Assembly (NCBI RefSeq): GCF_030287445.1
Contig: NZ_JASVWB010000002.1
Coordinates: 1,426,001-1,490,000, forward strand
DNA length: 64,000 bases
Origin: Streptomyces sp. ALI-76-A
GTDB lineage: Bacteria; Actinomycetota; Actinomycetes; Streptomycetales; Streptomycetaceae
Reading direction: 5' to 3'
Shown: in pieces, positions 1-7,944 of the stretch
How the letters are laid out: each line of letters begins with the position of its first letter
Position numbering within the stretch: the stretch's first letter is position 1
Notes under the pieces: model-generated
The model's database searches: none
Told to the model about the DNA's origin: nothing
What the model saw: only the letters and a program-made list of their open reading frames with translations
Position numbers and translations under genes: made by a program

Positions 1-153
1 GGGCAGCGGGAACCGCAGCAGATGCGTGTCGGCCGAGCGGTTCAGGTCCGCCTGGACCTTGCGCACCGCCTCTTTCAGCCAGCCGCGATAGGCCCCGTCG
101 GTGCGGTCGACGTCGAGGGTTTCGCCGGTCCGGATCTGTGCGGGGGTGCTCAC
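1..153 (-). CDS. PLP-dependent cysteine synthase/desulfhydrase family protein, N-terminal part (partial)
   Basis: Only the first 51 codons lie in the window; the gene runs off the left edge. The N-terminus reads VSTPAQIRTGETLDV and continues with a YRGWLKEAVRKVQAD stretch and a DTHLLRFPLP stretch. I know these from the Cds1-like L-cysteine desulfhydrase branch of the cysteine synthase (fold type II PLP) family of actinobacteria. The catalytic lysine and the PLP phosphate loop are outside the window, so the activity cannot be verified here. The GTG start at 153 has an AAGGAG ribosome site seven bases upstream. An in-frame ATG at 210 also has a purine-rich site, but the extra 19 residues look unlike the family. 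Confidence 0.75.
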   Translation of the reverse strand, partial: MSTPAQIRTGETLDVDRTDGAYRGWLKEAVRKVQADLNRSADTHLLRFPLP

Positions 154-498
154 GGCAGGCTCCTTACGTTCCGCGCCGACGGCGCCTCGCGCGGTCGGCA
201 CACCGATCATAGACACCTTCCTGCACGCTTCTCACCTGCATAAACACCTCTTTGGGCGACTCAAAGGCAGCCCTGGGGTGCGATGGCGCGGCCCCGTGGG
301 GGGCGCATTCGCGCGAGTGCTCCGGGTGCTCACGGCGAGGCGGCCATGCGCACTGGTGCTCGGCGGCCGGGACGGGCAGACTGCCCGACGGGACGAAGGT
401 CCTGGACGGGGGCGCGCATTGGATCACGACAGGAACGGGACAACGGCTCACGCGTGAGCGCGAGCCGGCAGAGCCACGCACAAGGGGGGCGGAGCCAG
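154..498. other. Intergenic region between divergent genes, nothing coding recognised
   Basis: This 345-base stretch separates the leftward PLP-enzyme gene from the rightward small gene at 499. Open frames cross it on both strands, but none has a recognisable protein or a convincing start. The most AT-rich part (about 225-255, around gcataaacacc) is a plausible place for the leftward promoter. I see no terminator and no clear operator. Confidence 0.5.
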
Positions 499-822
499 AT
501 GGCGGAGCCGGAGTTCAGGGCCACGGGCGTGCGGATCGGGAAGCGACTGCGCTCGCTCACCCGGGCCGGGCAGGTCCGGATCAACGACGGCAGGCTCGAA
601 CTGCTCACCAGTTACGGGAGCGAGATCGACAGCGCGCCGGTACAGGCGGTGCGTGCCTCCAAGCCCTGGTTCGTCCCGGAGGACCGGGCCCTGGCGGACC
701 TCAACGGCAACCGCTACCTGCTGACCCTGGGCGAGCACGATCCCGCTCCCGGAGAGCCGGGGCCACCCGCCGCACGCCGGTTCGTCGAAGCCGTACGGAA
801 GGCTGCGCGGCGTGACCGCTGA
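499..822 (+). CDS. Conserved hypothetical protein, 107 aa
   Basis: A small, probably cytosolic protein beginning MAEPEFRATGVRIGKRLRS. It has a basic first third, a middle with alternating short strands (around VRINDGRLELL), and an acidic/proline stretch before a basic C-terminus ending ARRDR. There is no signal peptide, membrane segment or cysteine. I recall similar short proteins in other Streptomyces but cannot name a function. The ATG at 499 is preferred over an in-frame start at 283 because a strong GGGGGGCGGAG ribosome site precedes it and the upstream extension is low-complexity arginine/glycine translation typical of non-coding GC-rich DNA. Confidence 0.6.
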   Translation: MAEPEFRATGVRIGKRLRSLTRAGQVRINDGRLELLTSYGSEIDSAPVQAVRASKPWFVPEDRALADLNGNRYLLTLGEHDPAPGEPGPPAARRFVEAVRKAARRDR

Positions 823-1009
823 ACCACCGCGAGTTGCGGGACCGCGCCTCCTGCGCCACGCTGATCTCACGTAACTCTGGGTTTACCGGCGATAACGCTG
901 CGAACCAGCCCGCCGGCCACGACAGCAGGCGGCCGCGTCACGCGGGCACTCTGCTGGATCGATCCGAACTCCGTGTTCTTCCGGACCTCTATGTCGGGGA
1001 GTCGCAGCC

Positions 1010-1552
1010 GTGATCAGTCACCCGAGCAGGCACTGCACGGTGGAGCTCCAAGCCCTGCCGTCGCGGATCGGCCAGGTCCGCAGAATCGTATCTGCGCAGT
1101 TGCGCTACTGGCATCTGGATCCCCTCATAGACCGGGCGGCGCTCGGTGTGACGGAGCTGTTGACCAACGTCCACCTCCATGCCCGGCCCGACAAGACGTG
1201 CACCGTGGAGATCGAGCTGGTGCTCGACCGGCTCAAGGTCTCGGTGCGCGACCACGACCCGCGTCTGCCGGTCGTGGGATCGATCGACGAGGCGGACGGG
1301 CTCGCCACCTGCGGCCGTGGGCTCGCGATGGTCGCCGCGGTCAGCGAGAGCTGGGGTGTGCGGCCGGACGGCGAGTCCGGCAAGGTCGTGTGGTTCACCC
1401 TGCCGACGTCCTCGGCCGCGCGGGCCGGTTCCGCTCGTCCGCCGCGGCGCCAGGTCGTGGACAAGCCCGCGCGCCGGTTCGCGGAGGTCGAGCACGCGGT
1501 CGACCTGCGCCGGCCCGGACACACTCCCGCCCGGTCGGCCGTCCCAGGCTGA
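1010..1552 (+). CDS. Anti-sigma-factor-type ATP-binding protein (HATPase_c_2)
   Basis: A 180-residue cytosolic GHKL-fold protein of the SpoIIAB/RsbW-like class that Streptomyces has in many copies. Residues about 40-50 carry the N-box (ALGVTELLTNVHLHA, with the E-x-x-x-N signature). Residues about 75-80 give the D of the second nucleotide motif (VRDHDPRLP), followed by a glycine-rich lid (CGRGLAMV). The last 45 residues are basic and proline-rich and outside the domain. Family members bind sigma factors or act as stress-response switch kinases; no partner sigma factor or STAS-domain antagonist is adjacent, so the target is unknown. GTG at 1010 has a GGGGAG site 8 bases upstream. Confidence 0.85.
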   Translation: MISHPSRHCTVELQALPSRIGQVRRIVSAQLRYWHLDPLIDRAALGVTELLTNVHLHARPDKTCTVEIELVLDRLKVSVRDHDPRLPVVGSIDEADGLATCGRGLAMVAAVSESWGVRPDGESGKVVWFTLPTSSAARAGSARPPRRQVVDKPARRFAEVEHAVDLRRPGHTPARSAVPG

Positions 1553-1639
1553 CCGGGCGGTGACGCCTGTCGCCACGGTGCGGGGTCACTCGGAGCGACG
1601 TGTCGTCCGAGGGCCGTCCTCCTCGGTGTCAGGCGTCGT

Positions 1640-1905
1640 ATGAGGGCGGTTCCGCCAGGGGGCACGCCGCCTCCGGACGGTTCCGCCAGGGGGCACGCCT
1701 GCGAGAGCGGCTCCGCCCGGTGCAACGCGTCGCCCGGGGGCGGTCCGCTCGGCGTTGTGCGTCGGCCTGGGAACGGTCGCACTCGGTGCCTTGTCGTTCG
1801 AGGGCGGGCGCACCCGGTGCCACGCCTCGTCCGAGAGGCATCCCACCCGGTGCCAGGTCTGGTCCGAGAGCCATCCACCGGTGCCACGCCCCGTCAGAGG
1901 CGGTG
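1640..1905. repeat. Degenerate intergenic repeat tract
   Basis: The 380-base gap between the ATP-binding gene (ends 1552) and the convergent permease gene (ends 1933) is mostly short imperfect repeats. GGTTCCGCCAGGGGGCACGCC-like units recur near 1648 and 1680. Units built on CCCGGTGCCACGCC, CCCGGTGCCAGG and CCGGTGCCACGCC recur between about 1810 and 1900, interspersed with TCCGAGAG. Open frames through it are repeat translations, not genes. I see no transposase or clean terminator. Confidence 0.7.
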
Positions 1906-1932
1906 GTGCCGTGTCGGCCGGCGCGGACGGTT

Positions 1933-4494
1933 TCACTCCGTGGCGATGGCCCGCAGCACGTCCAGGCGTGCCGCGCGCCGCGCCGGGCGCAGGCCGGCGA
2001 GGGCTCCGGCGGCGAGCCCGACCAGCGCCACGACCGCGAGTCGCGTCGGCGGCATCGCGAAGGCGAAGGCGCTGTCGCTCGTCCCGTCCGAGGCCTTGAC
2101 CAGCACCCAGCCGAGGAAGGTGCCGAGGGCGAGGCCGCCGACGGTGCCGAAGGCGGCGACCAGGACCGACTCCCAGCGGACCATGGCACGCAGCTGGGAC
2201 CGGGTCTGGCCGACGGCCCGCAGGAGCCCCAGTTCGCGGGTTCGTTCGTGGATCGCCAGGGTCAGTGTGTTGGCGATGCCGAGGAGCGCGATGAGCACCG
2301 CGAGGGCCAGCAGCGCGTAGACGAGCGTGAGCACCATGTCGATGCCGCCGGCCGAGGACCGCGCGTACGCCTCGCGGGTCTGCACCTCGGGGTCGCCGTA
2401 CTGAGCGGCCACCCTCTCCACCGCCGCCCTGCCCGCGTCCGGGTCCACGCCGTCCTCGAAGGAGACCGCGACGAGGCTGTCGGAGTCCTGGGTGCGGTGC
2501 GGGGCCCAGGCGGCGCGGGTGATGACGTACTCGCCGGCGAGTTCGGACCGTTCGTAGACCGCGCGGACGGTGAAGGTCTCGCGCCGGCCGTCGGTGAAGG
2601 TGAGCTGTGCCGTGTCGCCGGTGGCCAGGCCCAGTCGGGCGGCCTCGTCCTGGGTGACGGCGATGCCGTCGGTGCCGAGGGCGTCCAGGGAGCCGTCGAC
2701 CGTGCCGAGGTCGAAGGTGCGGGCCAGGGCGACCGGGTCGGTGACGGTCAACGCGCGCCCCTTGCCGTCGACTTCGGCGACGCCGCGGCCGAGTCCGACG
2801 GCCGTGTCCACCTCGGGCAGCCGCTGCACCGCTCCGGCAAGCCGGGGGCTGAGGCCGCTGCCGCCCGCACCGAACGACGGGGTGCTGACGGCGACGTCGC
2901 CCGCGAAGGACCGCGAGACGGTCTGGTCCATGGTCGCCTTCAACGAGGCGCCGAACACGGTGAACAGCGACACCACGGCCACACCGATCATCAGGGCGCC
3001 GGCGGTGGCGGCCGTCCGTTTCGGGCTGCGCAGGGCGTTGCGCCGGGCGAGCCCGCCGGTGACCCCGCGCAGTGTGTCGAGCGGGCCGCCGAGGACGCGT
3101 ACGGCGGTGGTGGCGGCGACCGGGCCGAGGACGACGAACGCGGCCAGGGCCAGGACGGCGCCGCCTCCCGCCAGCCAGAGGGACGGTGACACCAGGACGC
3201 CGGTGAGGGTGACCGCGAGGGCGAGTGCGGCGAGCCCGAGGCCGGTGACGGCGCGGGCGCGGGAGGCGCCGGACGAGTCGACGGCCGTCTCACGCAGGGC
3301 GGCCAGGGGTGCGGTGCGGCCGGCGCGTACGGCGGGCTGTAGCGCGGAGCCCAGGCAGACCACGACGCCGACGGCGAGCGGTACCGCCATCGACAGCGCG
3401 CCGATCACCAAGTCCCCTTCGGGGAAGGGGAATCCGATGGCCGGGAACAGGGCCTGCAACCCGGCGGCGACACCGATGCCGCCCGCCAGTCCGGTGGCCG
3501 ACGCGAGCACGGCCACGGCGCCCGCCTCGACGAGGGTGGTGACGGTGACCTGGCGGCGGGAGGCGCCCAGCGCCCGCAACAGGGCGTTCTCACGGGTGCG
3601 TTGGGCGACGACGATCGCGAAGGTGTTGTGGATGGAGAAGGTCGCGACCAGCAGTGCCACGCCGGAGAACACCAGCAGGAAGGTGGTGAAGAGGGTCAGG
3701 AACCGGCTGGAGATCATGTCGGTGTTCTCCTCGGCCGCCTGCTGACCGGTGATGGCCTCGACTCCCGCGGGCAGTACGGGGGTCAGCCGGTCGACGAGCT
3801 CCCGCTGGCCGACTCCGGGACCCGCGCGCACCTGGATGCTCGCCGCCTCACCGGGCCTGGCCGTGAGGTACTTCTCGGCGTCGGCCCGGGTCAGGCCGGT
3901 GAAGGTCACCTGGGCCATGCCGTCCTCGCCGCCGAAGGTGGCAAGGCCGACGATGGTCACCGTGACGGGGTCGGGCGTACGCAGCGTCGTCGTGTCGCCG
4001 ATGGCCAGGCCGCCCTTCTCGGCGGCTCCCCGGTTGACGACGGCCTCACCGGACCGCTCCGGGGCGCGGCCCTCGGCGAGCCGGTACGGGTTGAGCTGCG
4101 GGTCGGTGATCCAGTTGCCGGCACGGGTGGGCGGTCCCTGGCCGCCGACGGGGGCACCGTCCGCGCCGACGAGCTGCCCGGCGCCCTGGATGTCGGGGGC
4201 GGCGGCGGCCACGCCCGGGACCTTCTCGACGGTGCTCACCAGGTCGGTGGCCACCGGCTGGCGCACGCCCTGGCTCTCCCCGGGCGTGGTGATGGCGTCG
4301 GCGCTGCGGATCACGGCGTCGGTGCCGCGGGTCGCGTCGCCGAACATCTCGTCGAAACCGGCGCGCAGGGTGTCGCCCATGACGAGCGTCCCGGCGAGGA
4401 AGGCGACGCCGAGGAACACCGCGAGGAACGTCCCGGCGAAGCGCCGCCTGTGGGCGCGCAGGGAGGACCCGCTCAGACGTACGGCGGCGTTCAT
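1933..4494 (-). CDS. ABC transporter permease, FtsX/MacB type
   Basis: An 853-residue integral membrane protein and the permease partner of the ATPase just upstream. It has a first membrane helix at about residues 20-40 (FLAVFLGVAFLAGTLVMG) followed by an extracellular MacB_PCD-type domain (~45-270). A three-helix FtsX core, a second half with another extracellular domain, and a final FtsX core complete it; the end contains the family-type ERTRELGLLRAVG stretch. Such two-core permeases with LolD-like ATPases usually act mechanically on, or export, lipids, peptides or drugs rather than take up nutrients. The start overlaps the ATPase stop by four bases (ATGA), so the two are translated together. 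Substrate unknown. Confidence 0.92.
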   Translation of the reverse strand: MNAAVRLSGSSLRAHRRRFAGTFLAVFLGVAFLAGTLVMGDTLRAGFDEMFGDATRGTDAVIRSADAITTPGESQGVRQPVATDLVSTVEKVPGVAAAAPDIQGAGQLVGADGAPVGGQGPPTRAGNWITDPQLNPYRLAEGRAPERSGEAVVNRGAAEKGGLAIGDTTTLRTPDPVTVTIVGLATFGGEDGMAQVTFTGLTRADAEKYLTARPGEAASIQVRAGPGVGQRELVDRLTPVLPAGVEAITGQQAAEENTDMISSRFLTLFTTFLLVFSGVALLVATFSIHNTFAIVVAQRTRENALLRALGASRRQVTVTTLVEAGAVAVLASATGLAGGIGVAAGLQALFPAIGFPFPEGDLVIGALSMAVPLAVGVVVCLGSALQPAVRAGRTAPLAALRETAVDSSGASRARAVTGLGLAALALAVTLTGVLVSPSLWLAGGGAVLALAAFVVLGPVAATTAVRVLGGPLDTLRGVTGGLARRNALRSPKRTAATAGALMIGVAVVSLFTVFGASLKATMDQTVSRSFAGDVAVSTPSFGAGGSGLSPRLAGAVQRLPEVDTAVGLGRGVAEVDGKGRALTVTDPVALARTFDLGTVDGSLDALGTDGIAVTQDEAARLGLATGDTAQLTFTDGRRETFTVRAVYERSELAGEYVITRAAWAPHRTQDSDSLVAVSFEDGVDPDAGRAAVERVAAQYGDPEVQTREAYARSSAGGIDMVLTLVYALLALAVLIALLGIANTLTLAIHERTRELGLLRAVGQTRSQLRAMVRWESVLVAAFGTVGGLALGTFLGWVLVKASDGTSDSAFAFAMPPTRLAVVALVGLAAGALAGLRPARRAARLDVLRAIATE

Positions 4495-5258
4495 GAGGGC
4501 ACCTCGAAGGCTTTCAGGCGGTCCAGGACCTTGTCGGCGGTCGGGGCTTCCATCCGGTCGACCAGGCGTCCGTCGGCGAGGAAGACGACCTCGTCGGCGT
4601 GCGCGGCGGCGACCGGGTCGTGGGTGACCATGACGACCGTGCGGGCCGTCTGCCGTACGGCGCGGCCGAGCAGCCCGAGGACCTCCTCGCCGGAGCGGGA
4701 GTCGAGGTTGCCGGTCGGCTCGTCGGCGAACACGACGTCCGGCCGGCCGGCGAATGCCCGGGCCACGGCGACCCGTTGCTGCTGGCCGCCGGAGAGTTCG
4801 GCGGGCCGGTGGTGGAGGCGGTCGCGCAGGCCGACGACGTCGATCAGCGTGTCGATCCACTCCGGGTCGCCCTCGCTGCCCGCGAGGTCCAGCGGCAGAC
4901 GGACGTTCTCGGCGACGGTCAGTGTCGGCAGCAGGTTGAACGCCTGGAACACGAAGCCGACGCGGTCGCGGCGCAGCAGGGTGAGGCGGCGGTCGTCGAG
5001 GGCGCCCAGTGCGGTGTCGCCGATGTGGGCGGTGCCCGAGGTGAGGGTGTCGAGGCCGGCCGCGCAGTGCATCAGCGTGGACTTGCCGGAGCCCGAGGGC
5101 CCCATGATCGCGGTGAAGCGGCCGGCCGGGAAGTCGACGCTCACCCCGTCCAGGGCGCGTACCGCGGTGTCACCGCCGCCGTACACCTTGACGGCGTCGA
5201 CGACCCGGGCGGCCGGCGGTGTGCCGGTCGTGGCGGTGGGAGCGGTGGGGGCGGTCAT
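4491..5258 (-). CDS. ABC transporter ATP-binding protein (LolD/MacB type)
   Basis: A 255-residue cytoplasmic ATPase that energises the adjacent permease. Walker A GPSGSGKS is at residues 53-60, the Q-loop lies around 105, the signature LSGGQ is at 155-159, and Walker B VVFADE at 175-180 is followed by the D-loop and an H-loop in MVTHD. The short N-terminal Thr/Pro/Ala extension is common in Streptomyces members. It lies in the middle of a three-gene operon (SHOCT protein, ATPase, permease) with four-base overlaps on both sides, so stoichiometric synthesis is likely. The neighbouring TetR gene is divergent and its operator lies between, so TetR control of this operon is plausible but not shown. 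Confidence 0.93.
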   Translation of the reverse strand: MTAPTAPTATTGTPPAARVVDAVKVYGGGDTAVRALDGVSVDFPAGRFTAIMGPSGSGKSTLMHCAAGLDTLTSGTAHIGDTALGALDDRRLTLLRRDRVGFVFQAFNLLPTLTVAENVRLPLDLAGSEGDPEWIDTLIDVVGLRDRLHHRPAELSGGQQQRVAVARAFAGRPDVVFADEPTGNLDSRSGEEVLGLLGRAVRQTARTVVMVTHDPVAAAHADEVVFLADGRLVDRMEAPTADKVLDRLKAFEVPS

Positions 5259-5539
5259 GCCGCACCGCCCTTGCCCGCGGGGCCGAACCGCTCGTCCAGG
5301 ACGGACAGCCGGCGCCAGTACTCGTCCTCGTCGATCTCGCCGGAGGCGAAGCGGTGGCCGAGCACGGTGAGGGGCGAGTGGTCGTCGGCGACGGAGCGCC
5401 GCCAGGGGCCGCCGCGACCGCGCCCCGCGGTGCGGCGCAGGAAGGTGATGCCGCCGATCACGACGGCCGCCCAGATGAGGGGGAAGAACAGGATCCACGG
5501 GCCGGGGCCGCCGTCGCCGAAGTGCGCCAGGGTCTGCAT
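5255..5539 (-). CDS. Small membrane protein with SHOCT domain
   Basis: A 94-residue protein and first gene of the ABC operon. One hydrophobic helix sits at about residues 15-36 (ILFFPLIWAAVVIGGITFL). The C-terminus (about 63-86: LGHRFASGEIDEDEYWRRL) is a clear SHOCT motif, a short oligomerisation module often placed at the end of membrane proteins. Its stop overlaps the ATPase start by four bases, suggesting that it is made with the transporter and may assemble with it. Its exact role is not known. Confidence 0.85.
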   Translation of the reverse strand: MQTLAHFGDGGPGPWILFFPLIWAAVVIGGITFLRRTAGRGRGGPWRRSVADDHSPLTVLGHRFASGEIDEDEYWRRLSVLDERFGPAGKGGAA

Positions 5540-5693
5540 GCCGGGTCATCTCCCAGGTAGGTGTTCGCGTGGTGCCCTCGACAGTGGCTCCGGGGAGGGG
5601 TCCGGGTCGTCGTACGGGCAGCGGCAGTGGACGTACCTCCTGGGGAGTACGCGGGCTCACGAGGACTGCTCCGCACTGCCTCGACTTCTGTAA

Positions 5694-5712
5694 CTACTAG
5701 TATGTACAGTAG
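5694..5712. promoter_or_regulatory. Putative TetR operator overlapping the TetR promoter
   Basis: CTACTAGTATGTACAGTAG contains the inverted arms CTACT and AGTAG separated by nine bases. It lies immediately before the TetR gene start (GTG 5717), in the only AT-rich part of the region between TetR and the divergent ABC operon. TAGTAT at 5698-5703 could be a -10 box for tetR, so binding would be autorepressive. Inferred from position and symmetry only. Confidence 0.55.
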
Positions 5713-5716
5713 CTGC

Positions 5717-6292
5717 GTGAGCACCTCGGACCGGTTGATCGAGTCCACCCGTGACCTGCTGTGGGAGCGCGGCTATGTGGGCACCAGCCCCAAGGCCATC
5801 CTGGAGCGCGCTGAGGCCGGGCAGGGCAGCATGTACCACCACTTCAAGGGCAAACACGATCTCGCGCTGGCCGCGATCCGGCGCTCGGCCGAGGAGCTGC
5901 GGGCCGCCGCCGAGGAAGTACTCGGCGGGCCGGGCACGCCGTACGAGCGCGTCGCGGCGTATCTGCGGCGTGAGCGGGACGTACTGCGGGGCTGTCCGAT
6001 CGGGCGGCTGACGATGGACCCGGACGTCGTGGCCAGTGACGCGTTGCGCGCGCCGGTGGACGAGACGCTCGACTGGCTCCGCGAGCGGATCGCCGGAATC
6101 GTCGAGGAGGGCAGGGAACAGGGCCAGTTCGCCCCCTCCCTGGACGGTGAGGAGATCGCCGCACTCGTCGTGTCCACCGTCCAGGGCGGCTACGTCCTCG
6201 CCCGCGCGTCGGGTTCGTCCGCCGCCTTCGACACGGGCGTGCGGGGCCTGCTCTCGCTGCTCGCTCCGCGAAGCGATCCCCCGGCGCCGTGA
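5717..6292 (+). CDS. TetR/AcrR family transcriptional regulator
   Basis: A 191-residue repressor. The N-terminal 50 residues form the TetR helix-turn-helix (STRDLLWERGYVGTSPKAI, then GSMYHHFKGKHDLA). The rest resembles the LmrA/YxaF-type ligand domain (RGCPIGRLTMDPDV). The GTG at 5717 is preferred to the in-frame ATG at 5702 because the latter sits inside the putative operator and -10 region. The downstream neighbour is a DUF4865 gene 12 bases after its stop, so the two probably form one transcript. The ABC operon is divergent. Ligand unknown. Confidence 0.9.
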   Translation: MSTSDRLIESTRDLLWERGYVGTSPKAILERAEAGQGSMYHHFKGKHDLALAAIRRSAEELRAAAEEVLGGPGTPYERVAAYLRRERDVLRGCPIGRLTMDPDVVASDALRAPVDETLDWLRERIAGIVEEGREQGQFAPSLDGEEIAALVVSTVQGGYVLARASGSSAAFDTGVRGLLSLLAPRSDPPAP

Positions 6293-6304
6293 AGGAGTCC
6301 CCCG

Positions 6305-6889
6305 ATGCACGCCATGCAGTACGAGCTCACCCTGCCCGCCGACTACGACACGGGGATCATCCGGGACCGGGTGGCCCGCCTCGGGCATCTGCTCGACACC
6401 TGGGAGGGCCTCGGCCTCAAGGCCTATCTGCTGCGCGAGCGCGGGAGGGACGGCTCGCCGGTCAACCAGTACGCGCCCTTCTACCTGTGGGACACCGCGC
6501 GGGGAATGAACACCTTCCTCTGGGGCGGCGCCTTCCAGCGGCTCAGCGACGACTTCGGGCGGCCCCCGGTCCGGCAGTGGACCGGCGTGGCGTACGAGGA
6601 GGGCGGCGCCGCCCGCTCCCCTGCGCGGGTCGCGGTGCGATGCCGGCGGCCCGTGCCGGACGGCGCCGAGTGGGCGGCCGTCATGGCGGACGCCGTACGT
6701 GAGACGGGGCGGCTCGCGCGGCAGGACGGCGCGGTGCTCGCCGCGGCGGCCGTGGACACCGAGCGGTGGGAGCTGGTCCACTTCTCGCTCTGGGAGCACG
6801 AGACGCCCGCGGCCGACGGGGACGTCTTCCGGGTCCTGCACGTCTCGGCGCCGGGCCGCGCCCGGCTGCCGCGGGGCCGGCAGTGGTGA
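6305..6889 (+). CDS. DUF4865 family protein
   Basis: A 194-residue soluble protein starting MHAMQYELTLPADYDTGII. The N-terminal half, with an ARLGHLLDTWEGLGLKAYL stretch and a YLWDTARGMNTFLWGG stretch, is the DUF4865 signature known to me. The fold looks like a small alpha/beta barrel, but no activity is established. These genes often follow a TetR gene, as here, so it may be the regulator's primary target. An AAGGAG site precedes the ATG; a second ATG three codons later is possible. Its TGA overlaps the GTG start of the decayed phosphotriesterase gene (GTGA), so the intact ancestor was a longer operon. Confidence 0.85.
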   Translation: MHAMQYELTLPADYDTGIIRDRVARLGHLLDTWEGLGLKAYLLRERGRDGSPVNQYAPFYLWDTARGMNTFLWGGAFQRLSDDFGRPPVRQWTGVAYEEGGAARSPARVAVRCRRPVPDGAEWAAVMADAVRETGRLARQDGAVLAAAAVDTERWELVHFSLWEHETPAADGDVFRVLHVSAPGRARLPRGRQW

Positions 6890-7257
6890 GCACGTCCGTA
6901 CGGTGCCCGGCGCCGCCCTCCCCGAGCACCTGGGCGTGTGCGACGCGCACGACCACCTGTTCCTCGGCAGTCCCCGGCCGCCCGGGCAGGAACCGCGCGG
7001 TGTCACCGCGGCGCGCGCCGGACTGGCCGCGTTCCGCGAGCTCGGCGGCGGCAGCGTGGTCCAGTGGACGCCGTACGGGCTCGGTCGGCGGGCCGCCGAT
7101 CTGCCGCCGTTGTCCCGGCGGACCGGGGTGCAGGCGGTGGCCGCGAAACACCAGGGCGGGCACTACGACGAGGGGGGCCTCAGGGAGCTGCGGGGCCGGC
7201 TCGCCGAGGTCTTCGTCGCCGAGCTGACGGAGGGCATCGGCACCTCGGGCGTCCGCC
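6886..7257 (+). pseudogene. Phosphotriesterase-family protein, N-terminal fragment (frameshifted and truncated)
   Basis: After a GTG at 6886 overlapping the previous stop, six codons read VSTSVR. A one-base shift near 6900 then continues as TVPGAALPEHLGVCDAHDH and on to VAELTEGIGTSGVR. The CDAHDHLF motif (the first two metal-binding histidines), the QWTPYGLGRR stretch and the GGHYDEGGLRELRGRLAEVF stretch match the N-terminal third of PTE-type amidohydrolases. Everything after about residue 123 is missing, including the carboxylated lysine and the remaining histidines, and the sequence passes directly into a DUF1272 fragment. It cannot encode an active enzyme. Confidence 0.8.
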
Positions 7258-7342
7258 GCTCGACGCACCGGCCCGCATCTGCTCGTACGAGTGCGCCTTC
7301 TGCGTGCCGTGCGGTGAGGCCCTGCGGGGCGTCTGTCCGAAC
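7256..7342 (+). pseudogene. DUF1272 protein fragment
   Basis: In a frame different from the phosphotriesterase remnant the DNA reads DAPARICSYECAFCVPCGEA, then LRGVCPN. The C-x3-C-x2-C-x2-C spacing and flanking residues are the core of the small zinc-ribbon-like DUF1272 family. Both the N-terminus (M-x-M-R-x-x-C-x-x-C) and the C-terminus after CPN (normally C-G-G-E-L-V) are gone. No start codon is available. It is a fossil left by a deletion that joined two genes. Confidence 0.75.
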
Positions 7343-7397
7343 TGGGACATGAACGGGCAACAAGGGTGCCCGGCGCGCGAGGGGGTGGTGATGCGGT

Positions 7398-7461
7398 ACG
7401 TGGCGTCCCAACCCGGTGGGGCCCACGGCATGTGGCGTCCCAACCCGGTGGCGCCTACGGC
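7398..7461. repeat. 32-bp tandem duplication
   Basis: Two adjacent copies (7398-7429 and 7430-7461) share 29 of 32 bases; the shared core is GTGGCGTCCCAACCCGGTGG. The second copy contains the stop codon of the leftward isomerase gene (7455-7457); the first copy does not, because CTA became CCA at the matching place. It lies beside the phosphotriesterase and DUF1272 debris. Confidence 0.85.
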
Positions 7462-7910
7462 GTGTTCCTGCCGAGGTCGAGCCGTCCGATGCGGGCCACG
7501 TTCTCCCGGTCCTCGGTGTCCGTGCTGGCCTCGGCGGTGAACCAGGCGTCGAGGATCTCCTTGAGCAGCGGGCCGGAGGTCAGGCGGAGACTGAGGGCGA
7601 GGACGTTGGCGTCGTTCCAGCGGCGGGCGCCGTCGGCCGTGCCGGCGTCCGTGCACAGGGCCGCGCGGACGCCGGGCACCTTGTTCGCGGCGATCGAGGC
7701 GCCGGTACCCGTCCAGCAGCACACGACGGCCTGGTCGGCCCTCCCGGCGGCGACCTCACGGGCCGCGGCCTCGGAGCAGACGGCCCACCGGGGGTCGGCA
7801 CCCGGGTTCAGCGCTCCGTGCGCGATGACCTCGTGGCCGCGGGTCCGCAGTTCCTCCACGAGGGTGCGCGCCACGGGTTCGTCCATGTCCGAGGAGACGG
7901 CGATCCGCAT
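7455..7910 (-). CDS. RpiB/LacA/LacB family sugar-phosphate isomerase
   Basis: A 151-residue cytosolic aldose-ketose isomerase of the RpiB superfamily. Family landmarks are the start MRIAVSSDMDEPVA, the anion-binding loop in CCWTGTGASIAANKVPGVRA (residues ~86-104), the RRWNDANVLALS stretch and a C-terminal helix. Substrates in the family include ribose 5-phosphate, allose 6-phosphate and galactose 6-phosphate; the sequence does not decide among them. It lies downstream of, and co-oriented with, a ROK-type repressor, which suggests a sugar catabolic role rather than housekeeping. Its stop codon lies inside the 32-bp duplication, so the original C-terminus may have been altered. Confidence 0.88.
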   Translation of the reverse strand: MRIAVSSDMDEPVARTLVEELRTRGHEVIAHGALNPGADPRWAVCSEAAAREVAAGRADQAVVCCWTGTGASIAANKVPGVRAALCTDAGTADGARRWNDANVLALSLRLTSGPLLKEILDAWFTAEASTDTEDRENVARIGRLDLGRNTP

Positions 7911-7944
7911 GCCATGAGCCTACTCGGCCCGGCTCGCGGAAGCG

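Noticed and set aside
154..210. Alternative ATG start at 210 for the PLP enzyme
   Set aside because: It has a reasonable ribosome site, but the added 19 residues do not match family N-termini and the GTG at 153 has a better AAGGAG site.
1600..3189. Long plus-strand open frame opposite the FtsX permease gene
   Set aside because: In very GC-rich DNA the antisense frame of a real gene is open by composition. The translation is Arg/Gly/Glu-rich with no family features, while the minus strand has a complete permease.
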